Shown here: one piece after another, positions 25,501 to 36,200 of the stretch
How positions within the stretch are numbered: the first letter of the stretch is position 1
Layout: each line of letters starts with the position of its first letter
DNA from: Eremophila alpestris peregrina
Taxonomy: Eukaryota > Chordata > Aves > Passeriformes > Alaudidae
DNA: 64,000 nt
Direction of reading: 5' to 3'
Assembly (NCBI GenBank): GCA_009792885.1
Contig: WMCF01000026.1
Coordinates: 620,001 to 684,000 of the forward strand
Notes under the pieces: model-generated
Databases searched by the model: none
What the model saw: only the letters and a program-made list of their open reading frames with translations
What the model was told of the DNA's origin: nothing
Translations under genes and position numbers: made by a program

Positions 25501-28500
25501 GGTAAGGGATGTCTCGTTATGGAGGAGGCACTATGAGGGGCTTGAAGGAGAGGCTCATGAAGCAGGATCTGCGGAGAGGGAATTGCTGCTGTGAGGTCAG
25601 TCTGGGTCTGCAGTTAGAGCCTGTTTTTACAACCTGCAGTTACAGTCTAGCTGGGTAAAAGCCTGCATTCAGAGTCTGCAAACTAATGCATGCATGCTCC
25701 TACAGTAGGAGCTTGCTGCAGCTGGAGTGAGTGAATAGTTGGAGTTAAGATGACTAAGCTGTAAAGAGGAATAAACCAGGACCCTTTTTATGGTGTGTTT
25801 AACAAGAAGTCTGTGCCTTGGCTCATTTTTACTCTCTAATAAGAGGGCTGCTACAACACAATATAGCTTCTTTTTGAGTAAAAGTCAATAAAATTGATTA
25901 CAGTTTTCTTGTAGTGTACACAGTGTATGTAACTTGATATTGTGTCTCACAGAAGACACTTTTTATAAGGATTTTCAGTGTATATTGTGTTTGGATTTTC
26001 AGAGGGGTTTATCCACAAATTCAGCATTCTGCTAATGTGTATCAGCTGTCTGAATTGAGACCCAGGATTTACAGCATACATCCTATCAGGGTTCCCAGAA
26101 GGAATTTTTGCCTAACTAGTGGTGTCTTATGCTGGCATAGCTCACAGTTAGTGCCATGTTGAGTACCTTAAAGAAAGTACTTTGCTACTTTACAGTTTTT
26201 ACACAGGCTGCCTTTAGGAAGACTTATCCCATCCCAACCTGTGCTGTTTTTTGTCTGCAGTCTCTTTTATAATTTCTGTCTTTGACTAGTTCACAGATGC
26301 ATCCTTTATTTGTACACTAATTTTCAAATGTTAAGGTGCTTATTACTTATTAAACGTATTTGACTTGTTTTCATTGAACTTTTGAAATGTGGGCTCTGGC
26401 AGGTCTGGGCCAAATCTTTAAAGCTGAGCTCTGATAATTTGGTGTCTGAATTCCATGTGGCTACATAGCAATTGCCTACTAAATTTACTGTAGAGAGTTC
26501 AGTGGTGTCAGGGATTGATTCTAGGATGAACTGTGCTATTTGTACCCCTCTGAAGTAAGTGCTGTGCAGACAATCCACAGAGCTATCAGATGATGGATTC
26601 TTAGTGCTGTGATGGCAGGGGGCACTGATATGAAGCCACTCAAGATCTGAGCACCTCAAGACTTAAACTAGTAAATTTCTTTTTCTTAGTTGTTAATTAA
26701 TGGCTAGAGCTGGACAGGTATGATTAAGTGATGCCATTGTTAATCTTGCATGCTTGGGTAATTTTTTGTTTTAAGGAAGAAGCATGATAATCCCAGAATG
26801 AATGGAGCAAAAGACAACAGGAGTGAAATCAGCAGAACTGAGCAGTAACTGGAGGAAAGGTAATTTGGGCAGTGGGAGTTCATGACCACCAACTCATTGG
26901 CTACCTACCCAATGCAGACCCCAGACTCAAATGGAGGTAAGAAGGCTACTCATGGACTAATGACCAGGAGAGGCAAAAGGGATAGCTAGCAAGTAGGGGT
27001 TTGACTACTAATTAACCAAAAAATTTTGCTATTTGTAGCCAGTGAATGCTGTCTTTGTTGAAGTGTATCAACTCTGTAAAGTTCTGATGATGAGGCAGCT
27101 GGTCTTTTGTGTGTTACCATATTGCTCATTACCTTGTGCAAACTAGATTTAAAAGCCAGAAATACTTCATCTCGATGCGTGAATTGGTGTTTGCACACCA
27201 AGTAGTGAGCCTGCATTTGGGACAGCAGCACTTCTGTCCTGTGGCAACAAGATGCCATACACAGGTGAGAAGGAAAACCTTGCTTCTAAAGTAATGCAAA
27301 AATTTAAGAGGTTTATTTTTCTGAGTAAATGACCATTCTAATGCTTTTTGATGTAGTTATATGGGGAGAAGGAAAGGCGGTATAGTTTTAAGTTGTTGAG
27401 CAAGACTTAAAATAATCTCCTGTACTGAGACATAAACTTGATTGTTGGGGCGGGAATTTTGTTTTGCAAAGATTTTTTACAATCTTGCCATACTTTAGAA
27501 GCATCTGTGCTTACAATGTTTTTTGCTCAAAATACTTCAAGAAATTGAGGGACTATATAGAAACAATGTTATAGTAGGAAAGCTGGGGTTCTGCTTTGAG
27601 AACCTAGGGCCCAAGGTGTAAAATCATGTTTCCTCCAAAATTATACAGGCTTGCCCTGCCTAAATGTGCCTAGGAAATGTCTAGCTAGCAGCAATGTTCA
27701 TCATTGCACAAACTGAGGGAGCAGAGCAGTAGAGGCATTTGGTAACTGAATGAAATTACAACAGATTGAATTTTGATCAGGGAACAGGCAACTACACGTG
27801 AATAGGTTATTCCATTCTGTTATTTTTGGCTAGAGAATTTCTACTGCCCTGTTTTGAAGCAGAGCATTTTTAGGATTGGTTGAATACCTCAGTGTAGTTA
27901 CATGTACTGCTATCTCACTTCATTCATTTCTACTGAAGTCAGCTGTGACTGACCCCTGTAACAGAGCAATGCTCAGTGGAGCTGAGCAGGAATAGTGTGC
28001 CCATGGAGTTCAGGGGAAAATGCAGGATGTGGCTGACCACAGCTGTTGCAAAGAAAGCTTATTTTAGCTCAGCACAAAGCAGACTGAGTGTAGCTATCAA
28101 CATTTGAGAGGATGAACTGGTGCAATAAATTTTTACACCTGACTTCATTAAGTGTGAATGTCTTCCTGACTTGGCCAGATCAGCATGAGAGGAGTGGATA
28201 CCTGTCTAAGTAAGTCCAACACAGACTATAAATACTAAAAAGGTAGCAAAATAATTTTTAAAAAAGCAAATGACTTGAGCTGTCTTAAACCCATGAATTC
28301 TTTCCCTGTGGTGTTCAACACTGCAGCAGAGAGCATGTAATGAAGGGCAGTAATGCAGATGTCATCTGTATTATGTCTATGTTATGTTTTCAGTACCTTT
28401 TGTATTACTCTGCTAGAAAAGCCTATGTAAAACCTCTTAACTTGATATTATATGTTACAGCCTCTATGGGTGAAATATCTGAAAGAACCTATGTGAGAGA

Positions 28501-31500
28501 GTACTGGACTCTGACATCAGGATGACCAGTTCTGAGTCTATGGCCATGTCTGTTTTACTTATGCAACATCTTTTGCTTCCCTAAGCTCTGGAAAGCATAG
28601 GAATATTACCAGTATGATCTCATGACCTTTCTTGTGCATGCCTTAAGATAGTTCTCTATGGGGATGAGCAGAAATTGCTCTTCATGGCAAACTGAAATCT
28701 ACAGAAGTGAAAATTGCATTGTGGTTGTCTTGGTGATGCCAGAAGAGTTTATGTTCACTGAATATCATTTCTCTAAATACAAAGCTCTCCAACCCATCCA
28801 CACAAGTAAAACAAATTGTGACAAAGTGACAGAAATCCTTTTGTAAGTTGAGAAGAGCAGAGACATTTTTGGACTGCTTAACATTCTTGTTATGAGAACT
28901 TTATCCTAATTTCACCGATACTTCCTTCCATTGACACTATTTTATTGATTTCAGGAGAGCTTTTGGCTCCTGCCCTTAATGAGCAAAGGCTGGGGTTGAT
29001 GGCCTACTGTCTATTAAATCTAATAGTTCTATAATATTTTTCAAATAAAGAAATTAACAGGAATTCTCTAATACAATTTAAAAAATAAGTAAACATTATC
29101 AAACACCCATTAGTCTCAAAAATATGGGGTTGAGTGATAAAGAAACTTGCATTATGCTGTGGATGTCAACTTGTTGTGTGAACACTGCAGATAAAAACAA
29201 CTGGGGTTTTTTTCTTGATCCTTTTGTCTCTGCTTTTCTACTTAATTACAGTTCATTTCCTCTCTAATTTTTCAGTCTATGTTCCAAGCCATGGGTTCCT
29301 TTCTGAGACCATCACTGGCTGAGTAAAATGTGGTTTGTCCCATGACTGAGTCTAAAGTTTGGATGTATTATTTGGCTAATGCTAGGCCAATGGAATAAAT
29401 GACTGTTGAGTTTCAACTGCTCTATTTTTTTTAACTGGTAATAGAATTTGATTCCCTTACCCCCACTGAACAGTGTTTTCCCAAAACTTCAAAAGAGATT
29501 GCATTCCTCTACCAATATGATTGGAGTTCATTATAAAGTTTGAAGCTACTGCTAGGAACAGGTGAATTGCCAAATATGCACAAATAGGGCCAAATTTTCT
29601 GAAGAAAATGGGGAACAATATATTCATAATTTTGCTGAGGCTCTTCTTGTAAGCTTAGGATTCAGCATAACACGCTTTTCTGTGTTACAAAGAAAATGCC
29701 TTCCAAAGGAATCAGAGGAAAGTAATTTCCAAGAGCAATTTGGCTTTTTTTGGGCTAGTTTAGACAAACTGCTGTATGTGAACATGGAAAAATGGTTTTC
29801 ATACTGCAGTGTCATAGTGAAGGGATATCTGTGTTTTGGGAGAAAAAAGTCAAAAATATGTTGCTTTTTTCTCACCAAGTGTCAAAGTGCTTTACGATAA
29901 GGCAAGTAAATCTCCAGAGGTGATTCAGTGATTTTGGACATTAAAATATTTATTCTTATTTTTGATCTCAGTATAGCCTCATGTTCAAAACCACAGATCT
30001 GTTTGTACAGAGGTGGTCCAGGTGGGCACTTTATACATATCTGTGTTTGCACATGTTTTTTTAACTCTCCTGTATGGAACTGATTCCAAAATAAGCTGAG
30101 CAGACAGAATAGGTTTGTGTGGTGTTGGTGCATTGAATCAAAACAATGAAAGAGATTGGAAAGGGACTGAAAAGTTTATAATTGTTCTAGAAAATGATAC
30201 TTGGAATTTACCTTCCTTCTGTGCCAGAGCAAGAAAGTAACAACTTTTTCTGACCAAAGTCATAAGCAGTTCAACAAAAGTATCAGTAAAAGGTGAGGCT
30301 GCTCTTATCAAGTTATGGTGTGTAAACTTAAGGCAATTCAGTCTTGTGATGGAAAAAGCATTCTGAAGTATGAACAACCTTCTAATATTATTTGTTCAGT
30401 AAGTCATTCTGCTGATAAGAAACAGTTGAAATCAGACTCCTTAGTCTGAATATTTCCCGTAGGGAATGTCTACTAAAATAATATGCTCTCTTTCTTAGCT
30501 AACCACTAATGAGCTAGCTATACTTTTGCAAAAATATAATTTGTGTGAAACTTTATTTAATAAACTTTTCATTAGTATTTTGGTTAGTTGTGAGTTTATT
30601 GTATGTGTTACATTTAGTTTCAATAACATGTGATACAGTAGTGAAGGGATACTTCTAAACATAGAAAATTCTTTCTGCAAAGCCTTCAATCTCTCTCTGT
30701 ATATGTATTTCAGAGAGGTAATAGATGTAATCTTTTCTAATTTCTGGCATTTTTACTGTGGTGCTTACTATAGGAAATTGCTTTTTGTTTGTAATCTCTG
30801 ATAATGATGATGCTTTGCATGGCTGAATCTGGCAGGGCTGCTGCTGTTGACAGTTTGTACATCTCATTCTTGGTCTTGAGGGACTCCATCCTATCTGATT
30901 ATTCACAGATAATGTATATAATTACTGATATGGGTAACATAAATTATAAATAAGATCATCTTACTTTCAAAATGTGTTTTGTTCTTTAATACTTCTGCTT
31001 TTCTTTTTTCAGTTTTCTTATGCTTCTGAATTAATTGTATTTTCCATGTTCTGCGATTCCTTGAAAAATATCTAAGTCCGAAGTGTACTTGTAAGATATT
31101 TTCTCATTCTAGAATTGTGTTTAGGAAGAGTAAAGAAGAAATTAATGTGGCAGTCTCATCATTCAGTCCTGTATAAGCCCTGTTTTCTTGATTGAGATTG
31201 GCTAGACTTTTCTGCTATTTTGTTGCTCTGTCTCTTCAGAGGAAACTGCCACTGCTCCATGACCAACTTTATCATGAAATACCAGCAGCCTCTGGGGAGA
31301 ATGTTTACATGCAGCTCTGCCTTACATGTCCTCATTCTGTCTGGATGCCTCAGCAGGGAAGTCTGTTCCTAGGATCCAGTGATTTAGTTCATAAAAATAC
31401 CTAATTATTCTCACTTTCCATTCCATAACACATGGAAATTGGAATAAATAGTAAAAATTTACCTAACCTGAGAATCCATCCCAATACTTTTCAGAGAAAG

Positions 31501-33116
31501 CCTGTAATCAGGTTTTCCTGTCTTTCCTGGGACTGATATGCTCTCCACTGTCTACAGTTGCCTCTCTGCTCTCCTTTCTGTGATGATGAAAAAAAAAGTG
31601 TTTATCAGTGTGCCTTTTTATGTTTAGAAGAGGGAATAAAGAGATTGTATTAAAATCACTTACACTGAATTACATCAAAATACCCCAGAATATCAGAATT
31701 AGAAACTTGGGTCCCCTCTGCTCAAGTCATTCATTAGGCTGACTAATATGTAATGGTTACATTATATTATATAAAGCCTACATACTGTTGTAAATATCTG
31801 CCACAGTTAAAATTTTTCTATTAGATTTTTTTTATAATGCCATCAAAATACTGCATTATTATTGCAAATATAATAATTGCCAATAGTAATGACTTTAATG
31901 AATTTCTTCTGTAAGTTATTTTATGTGGTGCTATAATTAATATCAGGCAATATTATATGCAGATGCAGTGTCAATTATTCAAATATAATTGGTTGCAATT
32001 AATCAGTAGAAGAAAAGAAGCTATTTCTTGACCTCTCCAACTGAAACTGATCTAACACCTTTTAATGGTGTAGTATTCTTACTGTCTCACTTAAATTATC
32101 AGGAATAAATTACAGACTCACTGTAGCTAAAAGAGGGGGGAAAAAAAGGTAAGAAGAAAATATCATTTAAGTTCTTAACTGTCTAATAAAGGATGTAAGA
32201 TTCCAAATTGCAGAAAACCAAACATATTACCAATCCTGATTCAATAGCAATCACTTTAGAAAAGCAAATATATGCGATATAATTTTATCAGAAGAAACAC
32301 TTTACTGGCAAGATTGGAATAATTAGGCAATTATGCTTCCTATTAAAATAAGAAAGGGAAAAATATTTATCCCTTAGAGAATTCCATGTTGGTTTGTAAG
32401 TTTGTGGGGAATGTACATGTAAAAAGCTTTTGAAAGGAACTAATTGTTATTTGTACCAATAATAATTGAAAGAAAATCCTAAGAGAGCGTAATGATCAGT
32501 ATGCCAGGTACAGAGGGATTTCACATTTTGTTGTCATGAAATAGTAACTCAAATAGTTTTCAGAATGGAGATTTAAAATTTCCCTATAAATGGCTTTTTT
32601 CTCAAAGAGCACTAGTGAGACCATTTAAGCTATTGTACAGCTTTTTGATGGGGAACAATCACTGCTAACTCTTCCTTGTGTTGTGGCTCTTGTAGAGGTA
32701 GCATTTTATTTTAGAAATAGGTGTCTTCTGAAAAAAAATCACCTTTTTGTCTTCAATACAAATGGGTGATATTGTGTCATTTAGTTTCTTGTTTAGCAGC
32801 TAAGTGCAAGCATAGAAAACCCACCTAAAGTACCTGACAATGAGGCTTGAGTTGTTTTTTTCTTGAAAGGTGTAAAATTATGAGACAAGAACTGATAATT
32901 ATTTATATTTTAATCTTTGTTTCAGACACTTTATATATATATGTAAAATAAGTAACACCAGGATAAGACCAAAATTACAAATAAATTATCTTCACCCAAG
33001 ATCAATTTCTACCAGTGAAGTAAAATCCCAACACATGTGATAACTCAAGAGGAATGAAAAGTTTTGGAAGATTTCAGAGAACAAATAATTATACTCACAT
33101 AATCTCCACAATACAT
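7527..33116 (-). CDS. ANXA10: Annexin A10, complete gene with 12 coding exons
   Basis: Coding exons in transcript order are 33099-33116, 22890-22971, 20882-20976, 16727-16840, 15075-15165, 14624-14703, 11907-11960, 11688-11781, 10216-10311, 9528-9586, 8377-8499 and 7527-7595. They total 975 nt, or 324 residues plus stop, the length I recall for human ANXA10, with all GT-AG junctions in phase. The protein is four annexin repeats (about residues 19-88, 90-160, 172-245 and 247-320) after a very short N-terminus, MYCGDYTQGTIFPAP. Distinctive stretches shared with mammalian ANXA10 include YDAHELWHA, EIFQM, ETSGHFRDTLMN, LWEACQQKTGEHK and NKTVIRILIARSEIDL. Annexins are cytosolic proteins that bind acidic phospholipid membranes, usually through Ca2+. 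ANXA10 is known as an atypical member lacking type II Ca2+ sites in repeats 1, 3 and 4. Here the repeat-2 loop is also changed (KGVDT). Intron 1 is 10.1 kb and holds a solo LTR. Confidence 0.96.
8377..8499 (-). CDS. ANXA10: ANXA10 coding exon 11
   Basis: The exon is 123 nt, phase 0, and encodes 41 residues: DFGFHNKTVIRILIARSEID through GKSLFHDIK, the core of repeat 4. The usual GLGT loop is replaced by DFGFHNK. It has a strong GTAAGT donor. Confidence 0.96.
9528..9586 (-). CDS. ANXA10: ANXA10 coding exon 10
   Basis: The exon is 59 nt and encodes LCIRDKPSYFAYRLYNAIH after a split Val codon. It bridges the end of repeat 3 and the start of repeat 4. The acceptor is CCCTCCTAG and the donor GTAAGT. 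Confidence 0.95.
10216..10311 (-). CDS. ANXA10: ANXA10 coding exon 9
   Basis: The exon is 96 nt and encodes FQEFQNISGQDIVDAINECY and on to ELLVAI (residues 211-241 plus split codons). Its acceptor is unusual: the polypyrimidine tract ends in nine C residues and the site is CAAG rather than the preferred CAG or TAG. Confidence 0.93.
11688..11781 (-). CDS. ANXA10: ANXA10 coding exon 8
   Basis: The exon is 94 nt, from MLWEACQQKTGEHKNMLQMI to QQLWM plus one base. It opens repeat 3. The calcium loop is replaced by KTGEH, a rearranged repeat-3 loop also found in mammalian ANXA10. The acceptor is ATATTAG and the donor GTAATC. Confidence 0.95.
11907..11960 (-). CDS. ANXA10: ANXA10 coding exon 7
   Basis: The exon is 54 nt, phase 0 on both sides, with a TCCCTCAG acceptor and GTAAAT donor. 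It encodes GTRMEGYADPSTAAQDAM, the linker between repeats 2 and 3. The intron to exon 8 is only 125 bases. Confidence 0.95.
14624..14703 (-). CDS. ANXA10: ANXA10 coding exon 6
   Basis: The exon is 80 nt. It completes the split Gln codon and encodes residues 135-160, YNTDLQQDIDSETSGHFRDT to NLAQ, which end repeat 2. The acidic residue in the DSETSG segment, which normally completes a type II Ca2+ site, is retained. The donor is GTACTG. Confidence 0.95.
15075..15165 (-). CDS. ANXA10: ANXA10 coding exon 5, altered repeat-2 calcium loop
   Basis: The exon is 91 nt with a TCCATACAG acceptor and GTAAGC donor. It encodes residues 104-133, GVDTEEKCLI through EIFQMKEAYLM, plus one base. With the Lys ending exon 4, the loop reads KGVDT instead of the annexin consensus KGxGT. 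The changed codon is GAC at 15157-15159. Confidence 0.96.
16727..16840 (-). CDS. ANXA10: ANXA10 coding exon 4
   Basis: The exon is 114 nt, phase 0, with a CTTTTCAAG acceptor and GTAATC donor. It encodes residues 66-103: the end of repeat 1 (LSHHFKEVMVGLLYPP) and the start of repeat 2 (YDAHELWHALK). Confidence 0.96.
16841..22889. other. ANXA10: ANXA10 introns 2 and 3
   Basis: The introns are 20977-22889 and 16841-20881. No recognised repeat body or extra exon is visible. Several short frames occur by chance in the A+T-rich sequence. Confidence 0.55.
20882..20976 (-). CDS. ANXA10: ANXA10 coding exon 3
   Basis: The exon is 95 nt with a CCTTTTCAG acceptor and GTATGA donor. It encodes most of repeat 1, including LIEILTQRCNSQRLMIAEAY. 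The codon split across exons 2 and 3 becomes TGT (Cys34) beside Cys35, giving GICCEKD where human has GFDCDKD. Confidence 0.95.
22890..22971 (-). CDS. ANXA10: ANXA10 coding exon 2
   Basis: The exon is 82 nt with a TTTTGTAG acceptor and GTGAGT donor. It encodes residues 7-33, including FPAPNFNPIMDAQLLGGALQ, and the first base of codon 34. It holds the start of annexin repeat 1, where the usual KGxGTDE calcium loop is missing, as in mammalian ANXA10. Confidence 0.95.
23311..23347. repeat. Short tandem copies of ATTTCTAAT
   Basis: Three near-copies of ATTTCTAAT lie in 37 bases in ANXA10 intron 1. This is simple-repeat slippage. Confidence 0.6.
23600..23695 (-). mobile_element. Possible degraded CR1 3' end, reversed
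   Basis: The plus strand reads ATAGAATCACAGACCAAT and then, after a gap, AACTGAGGTTGACAGATACT and CTATCTCCTGGTTAACC. This is the order of the reversed CR1 tail (ATAGAATCACAGAAT, GAGGTTGGAAAG, TCCAACC). It is heavily diverged, so this is a weak call. Confidence 0.35.
23886..23910. repeat. (TTTG)n(CTTG)n microsatellite
   Basis: About six tetranucleotide units run from TTTG to CTTG in ANXA10 intron 1. Confidence 0.8.
25371..25858 (+). mobile_element. Solo retroviral-type LTR, 488 bp, with 6-bp target duplication
   Basis: The element starts TGTAGAAGGG and ends CTACAACA. It is bounded by identical CAATAT copies (25365-25370 and 25859-25864). A near-duplicated segment, CCTCACCCCTGATAAGTAACAG and its second copy with GATGAG, lies in the first 80 bases and looks like a U3 repeat. 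An AATAAA is at about 25780, in the expected R region, followed by a GT/T-rich end. No internal retroviral sequence adjoins, so it is a solo LTR left by recombination. A 6-bp duplication fits ERVK or alpharetrovirus-like integration. It lies antisense in ANXA10 intron 1. Confidence 0.85.
25865..33098. other. ANXA10: ANXA10 intron 1, 5' two-thirds
   Basis: The sequence is A+T-rich. The longest frames (26324-26659 minus, 26986-27258 minus, 29562-29900 plus) show no domain that I recognise. An AT-only patch near 31740-32000 contains many TAAT cores. Confidence 0.5.
28970..29036 (+). mobile_element. Possible CR1 3' tail remnant
   Basis: GCAAAGGCTGGGGTTGATGG followed by CCTACTG and TAATAGTTCTATAATA follows the layout of a CR1 tail (GGGGTTGGACTAGATGACCT, then TGATTCTATGA). 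It is short and diverged. Confidence 0.35.
33099..33116 (-). CDS. ANXA10: ANXA10 coding exon 1
   Basis: Eighteen coding bases encode MYCGDY, followed directly by a GTGAGT donor. Phase 0 joins to TQGTIF of exon 2 and gives the expected ANXA10 N-terminus (human begins MFCGDY). The 5' UTR continues upstream from 33117. Its start is not defined by the sequence. Confidence 0.88.
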
Positions 33117-33260
33117 TGTGATATGAGTCTTCAAGCTCTGTTGAGATGGAACAGTAGCTTCCCTAGACTAAAAGTACAATTGTTATAGTTAAACCTTGTT
33201 CTGGTTTGGAGATTTGTGCGAAGCCATCCAATCAAACTGATATCAAGTACATTAGGCTCC
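33117..33260 (-). promoter_or_regulatory. ANXA10: ANXA10 5' UTR and proximal promoter candidate
   Basis: The minus strand upstream of the ATG reads CTCATATCACA next to the start codon. About 65-75 bases further up is a weak TATA-like TTAACTATAACA, and an ATTGG (inverted CCAAT) lies near 33226. There is no CpG island, in contrast to the TRIM-like gene, which fits a tissue-restricted promoter. The start site is inferred, not shown. Confidence 0.35.
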
Positions 33261-36200
33261 AGAGTAACAGTGGAGCAGAACACCTCTTGGTACCTGGTGT
33301 CCCTGGGCTTTATAGATTTACTGAGTGCTTAGTCATTAACCATGTATTGAATAAGTGTGATGATAATGTAAGTAAACAGAGTCATTAGCACGACACCCTC
33401 TGTTCTGCTGTGTTGATTTTAGGAATCAGAATTCAGCTAGTCACAGAATAAAACGCTCACCTACCAAAAGTGCTTGTGTTAATGATTTACTTTTCAGATT
33501 GGATCTGGTCTAGTTCCCTTTTTTCTTCTTTGTGCTAAAGTTGCTCAGCTCATCACTTGCTCTAATAACTATTTGTAGCTGGCATGCACAGGAAGATGGT
33601 ATATAGTCTTTATATGTCACCCAGGATAAATGGAACTCTGTAAATGAGGATCTTTTCATGCAAGTTACAACTTGCAAAATCCTGCAAAGAGCTGATCAAA
33701 AATCTGGTACCATTGCTTTATTCAAGGACTTATACAGAATCCTAACTATCCAACTGAGAGTAAACTCCTATTTTTCATGGCTAATACCATATTTTTCTGC
33801 TCATTATAACTATTAGCTATAATAAACCATTAATGAAACAGGAAGTTTTCTCTCTCTCACACGCACAAGGAATATAAAATAGAGGAACATAAAATTAGAG
33901 TTGCAGAATCAGTCTGTATATACTTGAGTACAACTTGAATGGAAGGCATAAGCTACTGTTATCCTGATTGAGTCCATTTTAGAGGGGTAACGTTTTCCAA
34001 TAGTTGTACAATGATAGTAGCTCCAAATCTGAATTTAATTACTCCAAATTTTCTTGATTTTCTTAATGTATCCATCACTGACTTTGAAGCACTTAACAAA
34101 ATGTGCTTGGGGTTTCTTTCCTTACAATTTAGGAAGACTTTGTGGAAAGAATAAAAAAAATACTCTTTTTTTGGTAGCTGTAATACCTTAGCTGCTCTTC
34201 TAATCTTTTAAAGCTAACTCTGGACTTGTATAAACTCAGAAGTATTGATTTGAATATAAGCTTTTTCATGTCAACCCATGTTACATATAAAGGCTAGAGG
34301 TGCATTTTTGGAAACGGAGGAGTTTCACAAACATGTGAAACATAGACTTCACAGTGGCATGCCTTTACTTTCTCTTTTTTTTGTTAGGGCTGTGGTAGGT
34401 ATTTTGCTCTACTGTAGTTGTACCAAGTACATCTTGATCGCTGTATCTTGAGTGCTCTTTGAGGGTGGCTGGGAAATACAGCTTCATTGTACAGGTAGGA
34501 AAATGATCCATAAAGAATCTGGTCTGGCTGGTTAGAGGTGCTGAAGGTGGTATCTAGAGAGGGATTCAGTTTCCTGATGATGCATATTTTAAAGTGGTGA
34601 TAAGAATAAAAGAATATTTTAAGCCTATCTTTTTCACAGACTTCTTAATTTTATGTTTTTGGGGATTTTTTTGCTGTGATTAAAATGTAATACTGTTAAT
34701 CTTCAGTACAACAGAAAAGAGATTAAGTTTACAGGATTATGTTTTAGTCTGCATGTGTCCAAATGTTCAAGAACAGTAGGGTGTAAATAAATAGTCAAAA
34801 CATGTTGTTCTACAAAATACTAATCCCTGGCTCATAATGTGACGAAAGCACTTAATTGATTACTGAATTAGATTCTGTTTTTAGTGAAACTTTCAGAAAA
34901 AAGCTGTGAGAGAATGGGAGAAAGGATTCAACCTCCTTATCCCTTTGAATGTCCTTTGGCTGTGCTTTCCTGCCATCTTGCCCCCAAGGTGAGAGGCAGG
35001 GCTTACCAACAAGGAAATAAATAATATTTGTCATTGTAATGCTCAGCAAAATGGATCCAGGGTTTGTGTACCAGAGTGAGCCGCACCTTCGCATTTTCTT
35101 CAGTACTCAGTAGGGTCAGAGGTGTGAGTCAGTTCTAGGAGAGGAGCTTACCCTGTGTTTTAGGGGAAAGCCAAAGAAGCCGTGTTCCCAGGGGTTTTGG
35201 CAAACTCACTTTTGATCAAAAAAAACCCAAATACTTGGAAATACTGCAGAAGAGAGCAGCAATAATTGTTTATGTGGAAAAACAGGAAATACTTGTGTTT
35301 TTTAGATTTAAGAATAGTGAAGGAGACCTTACAAGTTGAAGAAAATAAAAGATGTGTCAAGGGGAAGAGGAAAAAATGTTCTTCCAGTTCACAATGAACT
35401 GGGCAGATTAAAGCCTATTTTTCTGTTTCACTTCTATTTAATCTTTGCAATTCCCTAACAGTTACCAGGTGACGTTTTCATGACTGTTCTGGGTACTTGC
35501 TTGCTTTCCTTTTAAAAATTTTCCTGTTTCTATTCTAAGTTAATTTTCTCCTTCCTCATTTTGTTACCTATTGTTCTTTTTTGGACAGTCTTAATTATTT
35601 TTTGTCAAAGCAAGACGAGTCTGGTTCCTCTTCTTCAGGTCCCTACAACCAGTGGAATTTCTTGCCTGTGCTAAAGGTTCTTAGTCAAAACTGCCCTGTC
35701 CTGCTTGTTGATATGCTTAGGCTCAGACATTGCAACTGACCATTTCCATGTAATTTTAATGGAACGCTTGAGTAAAAATAATGAAATATAATAAATTTTT
35801 ATTAGGGATACATCTAAAAATCATTATTTATTTAAAGCGAGAAAGAAATATTATTAAAGATGAAATTATTCTATTTGTTTTCCCTGAAAATTATCTTCTA
35901 GTGTATTAGTTACATATAAATTAAAAACAAAATTCACATTATTGGTATAATAATCTTCAGGTATTGCTCTGGAATATTCAGACAATTGAAACATTTGCCT
36001 AGTATTACTGCAACTGCAAGCAGTAAAACATGGGACTTTGTGCTGCTGAGCATGTGGTTTCTGTGGTGGAAAGAAAATCTGAGTATAACTGGAGCTAATT
36101 TCTGGCTCTCACCAGAGTGCAGAATGCATGAGCACAGTACAGAAGTCAAGAAGAAGGGGCTACCAGGTGATCTCTAGCTCTGGTGTAGTAGTAACAGCAT

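Noticed and set aside
26986..27258. 90-codon minus-strand frame in ANXA10 intron 1, briefly considered as a transposase remnant or extra exon.
   Set aside because: I could not match it to any transposase motif, and ANXA10 is complete without it.
32931..32942. TATATATATATG run considered as a TATA box for ANXA10.
   Set aside because: It lies downstream of the start codon, inside intron 1, and is a simple dinucleotide run.
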